Assembly: GCF_014137975.1 (NCBI RefSeq) | Contig: NZ_JACGWZ010000002.1 | Location: 248,001 to 312,000, forward strand | From: Halosaccharopolyspora lacisalsi | GTDB lineage: Bacteria; Actinomycetota; Actinomycetes; Mycobacteriales; Pseudonocardiaceae | Direction: 5' to 3' | Length of the DNA: 64,000 bases | Program-made: the position numbers and the translations under genes | The notes under the pieces: generated by a model | The model's input: the letters and a program-made list of their open reading frames with translations, nothing else | What the model was told of the DNA's origin: nothing | The model's database searches: none | Shown: one piece after another, positions 17,593 through 25,693 of the stretch | Layout: each line of letters starts with the position of its first letter | How positions within the stretch are numbered: the first letter of the stretch is position 1

Positions 17593-17870
17593 CAGTACCT
17601 CCAGGTGGCCGAAGTGGTGGCCTCCGAGTCGCCGAGCCCCAACGCGGACAGCTCCTCGGTGCTCACTCCGTCGAGTCCCGCCTTCATCGCCTGCGCGGCG
17701 GCTTGGTCGGCTTTTTCGGTCGCCTCGTCGACGGCGGCCGTGATCGCCCGTGCCAGGCCCGTGCCCCCGAGCCGCAACGCGCCCTGTTCGAGTTCCAGGG
17801 AGCGCAGCGCTCCGCCGGGCGCCACCTCGACCGAAATACCGTCTCGCCGCGCGCTTCCCGTGGTCGTCAC
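17592..17870 (-). CDS. YbaB/EbfC-like small protein of a WXG-type cassette (1)
   Basis: 92 residues from GTG 17870, overlapping the end of the CHAP-domain gene by a few bases. SVEVAPGGALRSLELEQGALRLGGTGLARAITAAVDEATEKADQ has the strand-strand-helix pattern of YbaB/EbfC proteins. Its pairing with a second YbaB-like gene and with helical WXG-type proteins is a common actinobacterial layout. Not a recognised enzyme. Confidence 0.6.
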   Translation of the reverse strand: MTTTGSARRDGISVEVAPGGALRSLELEQGALRLGGTGLARAITAAVDEATEKADQAAAQAMKAGLDGVSTEELSALGLGDSEATTSATWRY

Positions 17871-18941
17871 GTCGGATGCACCCCTCCGTAGAATTTGTCG
17901 GCATCCTCGGGAAGTGTGTAGGTGCGCCGCGCCACCTGGTCTTCGGAGTTTCCCTCGATCGTGGTGATCGTGTTTCCGTCCACTTTTTCGATGATGCCGA
18001 TGTGCTTGTTGTTTCCCTGCTCGGGTCCACTGCCGAAAAGAAGTGCGTCACCGGGGCGTGCCTGTTCGGAGAGAGCTCCCTGGTCGTAGGCGGTGCCCTG
18101 TCTTTGTCCCCATTCGTAGACGTCCCCGGTGAAACCGTACGTCCTTGACGTCGACTCCCGCGTCCTGCCACATGGAGGTGGCGAAAAACGAGCACCAGGG
18201 CGATCCGGTCGGCCCCCACTTGTTCTGGTTGTTGGGGCCCTCGTGGTAACCCAGGTGTTCGCGCGCGTTGTCCAGGATCTTCTCGACCTTGGCGGAATTC
18301 GGCCCGTCCTTGCCGTCTTCCTTGCCGGTCTCCCCGCCTTCGCCGCCCCTCTCGGCGGGTTTCTTCCCGCTCCTGTCGGGATCGGCGACTCCGTCGGCGT
18401 CCAGCTCCTTCTGGAGCGCACGCAGTTTCCGGGCGGCTTCCTCCAACTCGGCGCGGGCTTCCTTGAGCTGTCCCCCTGATTCGTGGATGTAGCGGTTGGC
18501 GAGGTCCGAGACGCTGGCCATCACCCTCATCAGGCCCGCGGGTGCCGCGATGCCCAAGGCGGCCAGTCCGGCCTTGAGGAACTGTGACGCCTTCGTGACG
18601 AAGTCGCTGATGAGGTCGCCGACCGTGGTGTGTCTGCCGTCCAGGGAGCGGATCACCTCGGCGACGATTTTCGCGGCCTGCGCGCTTGCTTCCGCCGTGG
18701 TGGCGAGATCCTTGCCGAGCATCGCCGACTTCTTCTCGAACGCGTCCGCCGTGTTACTGGTCCAGTGATCCACCAGTGTTTCGGCTGCCTTCCGTTGCGC
18801 GTCACGCTGTTCGCGGACGGAGTCGGCCGCCGACTCCAAGGCGGTCTGCGCCTGGTGCGACCCGGCCGCCCTGCCCTCGAGTTTTCCCTGGTGCGTGACC
18901 AGTTCACCGGCCAGCCCGTTGACGATTCCCGTGATGTCCAC
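17867..18941 (-). pseudogene. WXG-like helical protein with C-terminal CHAP peptidase domain, one frameshift
   Basis: Starts MDITGIVNGLAGELVTHQGK. Residues 1-170 are helical and WXG100/LXG-like (HWTSNTADAFEKKSAML), followed by a coiled coil (GGQLKEARAELEEAARKLRALQ) and a charged Gly/Lys/Glu linker. A CHAP/NlpC-type domain comes next: catalytic Cys in SPWCSFFATSMW and His in NKHIGIIEKVDGNTITTIEGNS. Near 18140-18148 the frame breaks in the middle of the CHAP domain; the rest (YGFTGDVYEWGQRQ to the end, HPT) continues in the next frame. If the break is real, the enzyme is dead. If it is a sequence error, the protein is a 357-residue peptidoglycan amidase/endopeptidase delivered by an ESX-like route. 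Confidence 0.7.
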
Positions 18942-18961
18942 TCCGGTGTACCCCGTTCCGG

Positions 18962-19798
18962 TTACAGGATTTTCCTGAACTCGTCGGCCGCTTGCTCGTC
19001 GGACTCCTGGTATGTCTTCGCGGCCTTCGCCACCGCGTCCCCCAGTTTCCCGGACTGCGATCCGGTCGCCTTGATCTGCTTCTCCAGGCTCTTGCCGAAA
19101 CTCGTCAGCGCGTCCGTGAACCCGGTTTCCCCGCCGATGTCGCCGAAGGTGTCCGCTGCGATTCCGCTGACCTCGTGCACGGTTCGGTCACTGACGGTAT
19201 TCAGCTCATCGGAGACCTCCGCGGCCCTTTCGGCGTAGTCGAAGAAGTAGTCCGTGTCCACGTCGAAACCGTCGCCGGGTCCGGGCCCGTTCCCGCCTCC
19301 CGCCTCGGGATTCCGAGATCCTCCTCCCGGATCGGGTTTCGCGGAACCGCCACCCCCGCCGGTAACCTGCTCGGCCGCCTTGCGGGCCTCGTCGAGGTGC
19401 TTCTCGTGCTCCCCGTTCTCGTGGGTCGTCCAGGGTTTGAAGGAGTCTCCCCGGGAATCGTAGATGTCGTGAGCCGCCGCGGCGTTCGCTGCCGGGTCGA
19501 ACAGCCCGCTGTTGGAGTCGAGACCGAGCTGGCCGCGCCGGTTCTCTCCTGAGTCGCCGATCATATTGACTTGCCAGAGACCGTAGGAATTGTCCGGCGG
19601 CGTGTCGTTGTGTGCCTCGGTGTCGCCCCCGGACTCGGCCAGGGCCACGGCAACCGACGTGGTCAGATCCTCGCCACGGAAACCCGCGTCGTGTGCGTGT
19701 TGGGCGATCTGTTCCGGTGTAATCTGCGTCAGAATAGCAGTATGGCAGGTTCCGACCGTCACCGTGGCGGAACGGTCGAAATTATTCTTTCGGACCAC
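18962..19798 (-). CDS. Lysozyme/transglycosylase-like domain fused to a WXG-like helical tail
   Basis: Residues 25-140 form an SLT-type lysozyme-like domain: ITPEQIAQHAHDAGFRGED, then SVAVALAESGGDTEAHND (catalytic Glu in AESGG) and NSYGLWQVNM. A Gly/Pro-rich linker (about 150-175) leads to a helical WXG100-like C-terminal half (VDTDYFFDYAERAAEVSDEL to YQESDEQAADEFRKIL). There is no signal peptide, which fits a substrate of a type VII-like secretion system. The GTG at 19798 is only the furthest start; the domain begins around residue 24, so the true start may be internal or the 5' end may be damaged. First gene of the cassette with the CHAP protein and two YbaB-like proteins. Confidence 0.65.
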   Translation of the reverse strand: MVRKNNFDRSATVTVGTCHTAILTQITPEQIAQHAHDAGFRGEDLTTSVAVALAESGGDTEAHNDTPPDNSYGLWQVNMIGDSGENRRGQLGLDSNSGLFDPAANAAAAHDIYDSRGDSFKPWTTHENGEHEKHLDEARKAAEQVTGGGGGSAKPDPGGGSRNPEAGGGNGPGPGDGFDVDTDYFFDYAERAAEVSDELNTVSDRTVHEVSGIAADTFGDIGGETGFTDALTSFGKSLEKQIKATGSQSGKLGDAVAKAAKTYQESDEQAADEFRKIL

Positions 19799-19908
19799 TG
19801 ATTCCGTGGTCGACGGTCCTGATGACTGTGAATCGTCGCTGGTAGCGGTTCCGAACGGGTGATGTCCTCCGGTCGCGGTACCCGACCGGGCGAGTCACGG
19901 CGAGGTGG

Positions 19909-20772
19909 TCACCGCCACCGGGCGGCGTGCAGCCCGTCGGTGATGTAGCGGTGGGCGTGGTGGGCCAGGTCCTCGTTGTCGTCCCACAGGTCGCGCCACA
20001 CCGCGAGCGTGCTGGACAGCGCAGGATCGACCACGGCCGAGGAGAAGCTCTCGAAGGTGACCGGACCTTCGTAGCCCGCGTCGACCAGGGCGCGGAAGAA
20101 CGTCGCGAAGTCGATCGTGCCCGATCCCGGATATCCGCGGTGACTCTCCCCGACGTGGACGTAACCGAGCCTGTCGGCGGCCTCCCGCACCGGCCGCGCG
20201 AAGTCGCCCTCCTCGATGTTCATGTGGTAGGTGTCCAGGTGGATCAGCACGTTCGGTGCGTCGACCTCGTCGAGGAACTCCAGGGCCTGTCGCGTGGTGT
20301 TGAGCAGATTGCTCTCGTAGCGGTTGACGATCTCCAGGCCGAGCGTGACGCCGCTGTCGGCGGCCTGCCCGGCGAGCTCGCGGATCGCGGCCACGGAGTT
20401 GGCGCGCGCCTTCTTCGTCGCCGGTGCCGAGTACTTGCCCAGCGCCGAGTAGAGGGCGCCCACCAAGTGGGTCGAGCCGATCCGGGCCACCAGCTCCAGC
20501 GCGGTGCCGAGTTTCGCGCGTCCACGCCGTACCACCGCCGTGTCCTCGTTGTTGACGTCGGCGTCGAAGGTCAGACCGAGTGAGGCCGACGCGGTCAGGC
20601 CGTGCTCGTCGAGCAGGTCCCGCACCAGTTTCGTGTCGATGCCGGAGGGGTCGGTGGCGGTCAGCTCGATCAGGTCGTAACCGGCCTCTGCTGTCCTGCT
20701 CACCGCCAGCCGGGTCTCCTCGGGGCTCCAGCCGCCGACCCAGACACCCGCGTGGATACCGAGGGGATTCAT
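19909..20772 (-). CDS. D-tagatose/L-ribulose 3-epimerase-type ketose epimerase
   Basis: 287 residues. The family's catalytic and metal residues all align with a constant offset of five from Pseudomonas cichorii D-tagatose 3-epimerase: E147 (LGLEIVNRYE), D180 (IHLDTYHMNIEE), H206 (YVHVGESHRG) and E241 (VTFESFSS). So it should be a Mn/Co-dependent TIM-barrel enzyme epimerising a ketose, possibly a ketose phosphate, at C3. It stands alone and divergent from a VOC-protein gene. The broken sugar-type genes at 15-17 kb may have been metabolic partners. Confidence 0.82.
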   Translation of the reverse strand: MNPLGIHAGVWVGGWSPEETRLAVSRTAEAGYDLIELTATDPSGIDTKLVRDLLDEHGLTASASLGLTFDADVNNEDTAVVRRGRAKLGTALELVARIGSTHLVGALYSALGKYSAPATKKARANSVAAIRELAGQAADSGVTLGLEIVNRYESNLLNTTRQALEFLDEVDAPNVLIHLDTYHMNIEEGDFARPVREAADRLGYVHVGESHRGYPGSGTIDFATFFRALVDAGYEGPVTFESFSSAVVDPALSSTLAVWRDLWDDNEDLAHHAHRYITDGLHAARWR

Positions 20773-20820
20773 GTGCGCCTCCTCAGGCTGACGTGCTCGT
20801 CACCGTGGCAGTGGATCTTT

Positions 20821-20846
20821 CTCGCCAGCCTAGCCGCGATGGCGAG
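20821..20846. other. Short inverted repeat between epimerase and VOC genes
   Basis: CTCGCCA (20821-20827) and TGGCGAG (20840-20846) form a perfect 7-base inverted repeat in the 156-base divergent gap. A weak promoter (TTGACT at 20852, TTCTAC at 20874) for the VOC gene follows. Possible operator. Confidence 0.35.
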
Positions 20847-20928
20847 TCGTGTTGACTTCCAGCGCGCTCGAAGTTCTACGTTGCCGACGTTAGCGTGGAG
20901 ACGACGTCCCGGCGAAAGAGGTCCCATC

Positions 20929-21312
20929 ATGGCGGTTCAGCTCAACCACACCATCGTCGCGACGCACGACAAGCAGGAATCGGCGGCGCTGCTGGCCGAC
21001 CTGCTGGGGCTGCCGCAGCCGGAGCCGTTCGGACCGTTCGAGACGGTGAAGGTCGACAACGACGTCACCCTCGACTTCGCCGACACCGAAGGTGAGGTCC
21101 GCTCCCAGCACTACGCCTTCCTGGTCGGTGACAGCGAGTTCGACCAGATCTTCGGGCGGATCCGCGACAGGGGGCTGTCGTACTGGGCGGATCCGGGGCA
21201 CCACCAACCCGGTGAGATCAACACCCATGACGGCGGCCGGGGCGTGTACTTCGAGGCCTTCGACGGCCACAACCTGGAAATCCTCACTCGCCCCTACGGC
21301 AGCGGTCAGTGA
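20929..21312 (+). CDS. VOC (glyoxalase/dioxygenase-fold) family protein
   Basis: 127 residues from ATG 20929, preceded by AAAGAGG. Vicinal-oxygen-chelate fold with two beta-alpha-beta3 modules. Metal-ligand positions look present: the His of QLNHTIVATHD, the His of RSQHYAFLVGD and the Glu of GRGVYFEAFDGHNLEIL. Such proteins include glyoxalases, fosfomycin or bleomycin resistance proteins and ring-cleavage dioxygenases; the particular reaction is not evident. Confidence 0.75.
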   Translation: MAVQLNHTIVATHDKQESAALLADLLGLPQPEPFGPFETVKVDNDVTLDFADTEGEVRSQHYAFLVGDSEFDQIFGRIRDRGLSYWADPGHHQPGEINTHDGGRGVYFEAFDGHNLEILTRPYGSGQ

Positions 21313-21355
21313 CACACCCGGCCGGACACCGCGCCCGGAAAACCTCGGTGAGCGT

Positions 21356-22480
21356 TCACCGGCGCGGGGTCAGGCGCCACAGGGAGGTCACCTCGGCCGC
21401 ACGAGCCGCGTGGAGCGGGTCGGTCTCGTCGGAGGCACGAGGATGGCTCGGTGTCGTGTCCCGACGTTCCACCACGGTCAACCCCGCCGCGTCGATCGCG
21501 GAGAGCAGCTCCTCCCGGCTCCGCAGCCCGAGGTGCTCGGCGAAGTCCGACAGCACCAGCCACCCCTCGCCGCCCGGCTCCAGGTGCTGGGGCAACCCGT
21601 CGAGGAAGCCGTGCAGCATGCGGCTTTTGGGGTCGTAGATCCCCCGTTCGAGCGGGGAGCTGGGGCGGGCCGGAATCCACGGCGGGTTGCACACGATCAG
21701 CGGGGCGCGGCCGGGGGGAAAGAGGTCGGCCGGAACGAGCTCCACCCGCTCGGACAGTCCCAGCCGGGTGAGGTTCTCGTGCGCGCACGCCGTCGCACGC
21801 GGATCCTGGTCGGTGGCCACGACGCGCTCGACGCCCCGCCGGGCCAGGATGGCGGCCAGGACGCCGGTGCCCGTACCGATGTCGAAGGCCAGCGCCGAGG
21901 AGGGAAGCGGCGCCTCGGCGGCCAGCCGGGCGTACTCGCCGCGTACCGGGGAGAACACGCCGTAATGCGGGTGGATGCGGTCGTCGAGCCCCGGGACGAG
22001 AACACCTTTCTCGCGCCATTCGTGCGCTCCGACGACTCCCAGGATTTCGCGCAACGAGAGCACCGACTTCTCACCACCCGGCCCGTAGGCTTCGGTGCAG
22101 GCCTGCCGGACGTCGGGAGCCCGCCGCAGCGCGATGGTGTGATCCGGCTCGAGCTCGATCAGCAGCATCGCGAGCTTGCGCGCGCGTTGTCCCTGCGCTT
22201 GGCGGTGCAGATGGAAGCTCTGAGCCGCGGAAGTGGCTCGCTTGGGACGTTTGCGGTCGGCGCGCCGCGCCATCGCCTGGAGCAGTTGGCGTGCGTTCTG
22301 GAAGTCGCCCCGCCACAGCATCGCCGTGCCCTCGCAGGCCATCCGGTAGGCGGTATCGGCTTTCGTGCCGTCGTCGGCGATCACCACGCGCTCGGGAGGT
22401 GGCGCTCCGTTCTCGGAACGCCACCGGGCGCTGCGTTGTTCGCCGTCCTCGACCCAGCGAACGAACTCCCGCTCGACCAC
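21356..22480 (-). CDS. Class I SAM-dependent methyltransferase (NPPW, HemK/RlmG-like)
   Basis: 374 residues from GTG 22480. The N-terminal 150 residues are helical and unassigned. The C-terminal half is a Rossmann methyltransferase: motif I AFDIGTGTGVLAAILARRG, acidic motif VVATDQDPRATACA, and motif IV LIVCNPPWIPARP. NPPW/NPPY motifs mark enzymes that methylate amide or base nitrogens (HemK/PrmC, RlmG and relatives), so a protein or rRNA target is likely. It lies directly after the IclR gene on the same strand with a 17-base gap. Confidence 0.75.
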   Translation of the reverse strand: MVEREFVRWVEDGEQRSARWRSENGAPPPERVVIADDGTKADTAYRMACEGTAMLWRGDFQNARQLLQAMARRADRKRPKRATSAAQSFHLHRQAQGQRARKLAMLLIELEPDHTIALRRAPDVRQACTEAYGPGGEKSVLSLREILGVVGAHEWREKGVLVPGLDDRIHPHYGVFSPVRGEYARLAAEAPLPSSALAFDIGTGTGVLAAILARRGVERVVATDQDPRATACAHENLTRLGLSERVELVPADLFPPGRAPLIVCNPPWIPARPSSPLERGIYDPKSRMLHGFLDGLPQHLEPGGEGWLVLSDFAEHLGLRSREELLSAIDAAGLTVVERRDTTPSHPRASDETDPLHAARAAEVTSLWRLTPRR

Positions 22481-22497
22481 GGAGTCACCTCGCGGGC

Positions 22498-23283
22498 TCA
22501 ACAGCTCTGCACCGGGTGCAGGCTGAAGTCGGCCTCGATGCGCGAGGCCGTGGCCAGCAGCGGCGGCACGACCTCGCGCCGGATGACGGCGTCCTCGGTG
22601 CTGTGGGTCTGCAGCGAGACGTTCAGGGCCGCGACGACGTTCGCCGACCGGTCGCGCAGGGGAGCGGCCACGCCGTGGAGGCCCTCCTCGAGCTCGCCGT
22701 CCGACAGCGCCCATCCGCGACTGCGCACCCGTTCGATCTCGCTGCGCAGGGCGTCCTCGTCGGTGATGGTGCGTGCCGTCAGTGCTTCCAACTCCATCGA
22801 CTCCAGCCTGCGGGTGAGCTCCGCGTCGTCGAGCCCGGCCAGCAGCACCTTGCCCATCGAGTTCGCGTGCGCGGGAAAGCGGCTGCCCACGGTGATCGCC
22901 ACCGACAGCAGGCGGGAGCTGGGAACGCGGGCCACGTAGTAGATGTCGTGACCGTCCAGGACCCCCACCGAGGTGCTCTCGCGCAGGTCCTCGGCGAGCT
23001 GGTGCAGGTGCGGATCGGCGATCTTGGGCAGCGGGCTGCCGGACAGGAAGGCGTAGCCGAACTCCAGCACGCGCGGGGTCAGCGCGAATCGGCGACCGTC
23101 CATGCGCAGGTAGCCGAGGTCGACCAGCGTCAGCAGGAACCGACGAGCACCGGCTCGGGTCAGGTTCGCCGCCTCGGCCACTTCGGTCAGCGTGAGCTCG
23201 GGACGCTCGGCCGAGAACGCCCGCAGTACCGCCAGCCCGCGCTCGAAGGACTTGACGAAGTGTTCCCCGCGCTCCTCGACCAT
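22498..23283 (-). CDS. IclR family transcriptional regulator (PcaR/PobR subgroup)
   Basis: 261 residues. HTH: VKSFERGLAVLRAFSAERPELTLTEVAEAANLTRAGARRFL split over two segments. Effector domain: TSVGVLDGHDIYYVARVPSSRLL, then FPAHANSMGKVLLAG. It resembles the pcaR product at 14054 throughout but is a different protein. Aromatic acids are typical effectors. No aromatic gene is adjacent; unlinked targets, or the decarboxylase operon 11 kb away with its orphan palindrome, are possible. Confidence 0.85.
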   Translation of the reverse strand: MVEERGEHFVKSFERGLAVLRAFSAERPELTLTEVAEAANLTRAGARRFLLTLVDLGYLRMDGRRFALTPRVLEFGYAFLSGSPLPKIADPHLHQLAEDLRESTSVGVLDGHDIYYVARVPSSRLLSVAITVGSRFPAHANSMGKVLLAGLDDAELTRRLESMELEALTARTITDEDALRSEIERVRSRGWALSDGELEEGLHGVAAPLRDRSANVVAALNVSLQTHSTEDAVIRREVVPPLLATASRIEADFSLHPVQSC

Positions 23284-23339
23284 TCCCGCCTCTTGCTCGA
23301 CACCACTGCAACCGACTCGGCTACCCTACTTTGTCCTTT

Positions 23340-23706
23340 TCACGTCCGTGCGGCTTGTCTGCGGTGGGCGGGGTGGCCGGTGACGACACCCCGCCCACCG
23401 AACCAGGAAAGCCGTTCCGCGCCGGAGCGGACCAGCCGGACCTCGCCGGTGTGGGAGAACAACCGCGCCGCCCGCTCCGCCGACCCGAAGCTGCCCCATC
23501 CGCCGCCGTCCGAGTTGACCACCTCCGCGCGGTGGTCGAACTCCATGCCACCGGGCGAGCACGCTGCCGACGATCAGCTCGCCCTCCTCGTCCCGTTCCA
23601 GCTCGCAGAGCGCGAAGAGGCGGGGAGGACACCGCAGCTTCGCCTCGATCACGACGTGCTCCTCCGGCGCGGGTGCCCAGTCGATGGGATCTTCGATGGT
23701 GGTCAC
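23340..23706 (-). pseudogene. Uncharacterised protein beside the XRE/DUF397 locus, frameshifted
   Basis: From GTG 23706 the frame gives a protein with EHVVIEAKLRCPPRLFALCELERDEEGELIVGSVLARW. After a frame change near 23545-23550 it continues as MEFDHRAEVVNSDGGGWGSFGSAERAARLFSHTG. The two halves join into about 120 residues. I do not recognise the family; similar small acidic proteins accompany Scr1-type XRE regulators in actinobacteria, but this is an impression only. Confidence 0.4.
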
Positions 23707-23729
23707 CCCAACCTCCTCGGTGGTGAACA

Positions 23730-24494
23730 GTGGCGATCGGTTGCTCGTCGAGCTTGGTCGGTCACTTCGAGAAGGGCATGTACTTCCCGCAGCCCCAGCA
23801 GATCGCTGGACTGCTTGAGTTCTACGGTGCTCCCAACTGGGCCGTGGAGCGGCTGACCTCGTTGTGTGGTCGTGCGGATCAGCGAACTTGGCTGGCTCCG
23901 TGGGTGGACGTGATCCCGGACTGGTTGCGCACCTTCGTCGGCCTGGAGGGGCTCGCGGTTCGTGAGACCACGTACGCCCCTCTCGTGCTCCCCGCCTGGG
24001 TGCAGACGGCTGATTACGCCGCCGGGATGACGTCACCGAGTTCCCGGGTTCGTCCGGACCAGGGTGAACGTCTCGTGGGCCTGCGGATGGAACGACAGCA
24101 GCGCTTGTTCGGCGAAGAATCGCCCCCGCACCTCACGGCGTTGATCGAGGAACCGGTTCTCGATCGGCCGATCGACGGTGCTGCCACGATGCGGGGTCGG
24201 CTCGAACGCCTGGTGACGATATCCGAACGCCCGAACGTCGAGGTGCTGATCGTTCCTGCGGCAGTCGGCCGTCGTGATGGTCTGGAGGGCAGGTTCACGG
24301 TCCTGGACTTCGACGAGGCCCGGTCGATTGGCTATGTTGAGATTCCCGGCGGCGCGGTCTACGTCCAGGACCAAGACCAGGTCGGGGCGTATGCGCGGAA
24401 CGCCGAAGCACCGCGTTCTGTTGCGCTGTCGCAGACCGAGTCCGCCGAAGCTGTCCGAGAACGCGCGGACGCACTCACTTGGTCGAGGAGGATT
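23730..24494 (+). pseudogene. XRE regulator with DUF5753 (Scr1-like), N-terminally truncated
   Basis: The readable frame begins at GTG 23730 inside the helix-turn-helix: AIGCSSSLVGHFEKGMYFPQPQQ is the recognition half, and the first 30-40 residues of a normal HTH are missing. The rest is an intact DUF5753 domain (WVDVIPDWLRTFVGLEGLAVRETTYAPLVLPAWVQTADYAAGM, LRMERQQRLF, RPNVEVLIVPAAVG, YVEIPGGAVYVQD). The frame does not stop where the family usually ends but runs on; another frame closes with LVEED-stop overlapping the DUF397 start, so the 3' end may also be shifted and the end given is approximate. These regulators always pair with a DUF397 protein, which follows directly and is also broken. 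Confidence 0.65.
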
Positions 24495-24495
24495 G

Positions 24496-24696
24496 ATGAG
24501 CACCGCCGACGACAAGCCGGTCTGGCGGAGGTCGAGTTAGAGCAGCAACGGGTCCGACTGCGTCGAGATCGCGTTCCTTCCCGGTGCCGTGGCCGCGCGG
24601 GACTCGAAGGAGCCCGCCGGGCCGGTCCTGCGGTTCGGCGCGGCCCGGTGGGGACGCTTCCTCGAAGCCCTCGACAACGGCGTGCCCTCCGCCTGA
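24496..24696 (+). pseudogene. DUF397 protein with an internal amber codon
   Basis: ATG 24496 opens MSTADDKPVWRRSS, then TAG at 24538-24540, and the same frame continues SSNGSDCVEIAFLPGAVAARDSKEPAG to a TGA at 24694-24696. The whole is 66 codons, the standard DUF397 length, with the signature W(R/K)(R/K)SS-S-NG--CVEVA. The only defect is the amber codon at the serine before SSNG. Partner of the truncated XRE regulator. Confidence 0.8.
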
Positions 24697-24721
24697 CGAC
24701 TTTCCGCCGGAGCCGCAGTCC

Positions 24722-25195
24722 TCAGCGCATGGAGCCGAGGAGCTCGGCGAGCCGGTCCATGGTCTCGCCGGCGCCTTCCTCCATGTCGGTCTGGGCCATG
24801 GCGTCGCGATCCTCCACGGACTGGAAGACGGAGACGTTCACGTACTTCGTCCTCCCGTCGACCTCCTCGAGGGTGAGCGTGTCGAGGCAGACGTGGCCCG
24901 GCATGCCCTCGAACTCGAAGGTTCGCACGATCCGCTCGGGGTTGACGACGTCGTGGTAGACGCCGTTGAAGGCGTACTCGGTGCCGTCGGTGTCGCGGTT
25001 GAGGTAGCGCCAGCGCCCGCCGGGCCGGACCTCGTCGTGGTCGACGCTGGTCTCGTAGCGTCGCGGGCCCCACCACCTGGGGACGAGCTCGGGGTCCGTG
25101 ACCGCCTTGAACACCACGTCGCGGGGTGCGTCGAACACGCGGGTCATGACGACGTCCTGCCTGCCCGGTTCGATGACGAATTCCGTCTCACTCAT
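24722..25195 (-). CDS. SRPBCC / AHSA1-like START-fold protein
   Basis: 157 residues. MTRVFDAPRDVVFKAVTDPELVPRWWGPRRYETSVDHDEVRPGGRWRY is split over the first two strands and the conserved RWWGP loop of the AHSA1 (Hsp90-activator-like) SRPBCC family, followed by PGHVCLDTLTLEEVDGRTKYV. These proteins bind small hydrophobic ligands. Translated in an 8-base overlap with the ArsR gene, a pairing widespread in actinobacteria, where the ArsR protein controls both. Confidence 0.85.
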   Translation of the reverse strand: MSETEFVIEPGRQDVVMTRVFDAPRDVVFKAVTDPELVPRWWGPRRYETSVDHDEVRPGGRWRYLNRDTDGTEYAFNGVYHDVVNPERIVRTFEFEGMPGHVCLDTLTLEEVDGRTKYVNVSVFQSVEDRDAMAQTDMEEGAGETMDRLAELLGSMR

Positions 25196-25535
25196 GGTCT
25201 TCTCCCTTTTCTCTTCGTTGGATGGTTTGGATCTCCTGATCGAGCCGGTCGAAGCGGTCGCGCCAGTCCTCCCGGTAGCGCTGGATCCAGTCGGAGGCGG
25301 TTTCCAGGGGCGCGGTCTCCAGTCGGCACGGCCGCCACTGCGCGTCGCGGCCCCGGCTGATCAGCCCCGCTCGTTCGAGCAGCTTCAGGTGCTTGGAGAC
25401 TGCCTGAATGCTGATGGAGAAGGGTTCTGCCAGCTCGTTGACCGTCGCTTCGCCCGTTGACAACCGGGCCAGGATCGCCCGTCGCGTCGGATCCGCCAGC
25501 GCGGCGAAGGTGAGGCTGAGCTGATCGTCCGTCAT
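25188..25535 (-). CDS. ArsR family transcriptional regulator
   Basis: 115 residues. FAALADPTRRAILARLSTGEATVNELAEPF and SISIQAVSKHLKLLERAGLISRGRDAQWRPCRL form a complete ArsR winged helix. It has no metal-binding cysteine pair, so it is of the metal-independent kind seen with AHSA1 partners. Likely autoregulated through the palindrome just upstream. Confidence 0.88.
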   Translation of the reverse strand: MTDDQLSLTFAALADPTRRAILARLSTGEATVNELAEPFSISIQAVSKHLKLLERAGLISRGRDAQWRPCRLETAPLETASDWIQRYREDWRDRFDRLDQEIQTIQRREKGEDHE

Positions 25536-25558
25536 ATTTGATTAACCTTCTGATTGAA

Positions 25559-25572
25559 CAACCGGTAGGTTG
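25559..25572. promoter_or_regulatory. Palindrome upstream of the arsR-SRPBCC operon
   Basis: CAACC-GGTA-GGTTG lies 24 bases before the arsR start, within repeated TTGATTA half-sites (TTGATTAACC near 25539 and GGTTGATTA at 25568). A plausible ArsR operator. Confidence 0.5.
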
Positions 25573-25693
25573 ATTATGCGTTCTGCCGATGTCTCCGTCA
25601 ACAGGAAGTACGGTCCGACCATGACACCTGTCATGAGTGGTCCGTGATGATCGGCCTACGCGGGTGGCCGCGTTCGTCGGCAGGGTGAGAGCC

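Noticed and set aside
21092-22939. 615-codon plus-strand open frame
   Set aside because: Runs through the VOC gene end and antisense to the methyltransferase and IclR genes; no domain-like sequence.
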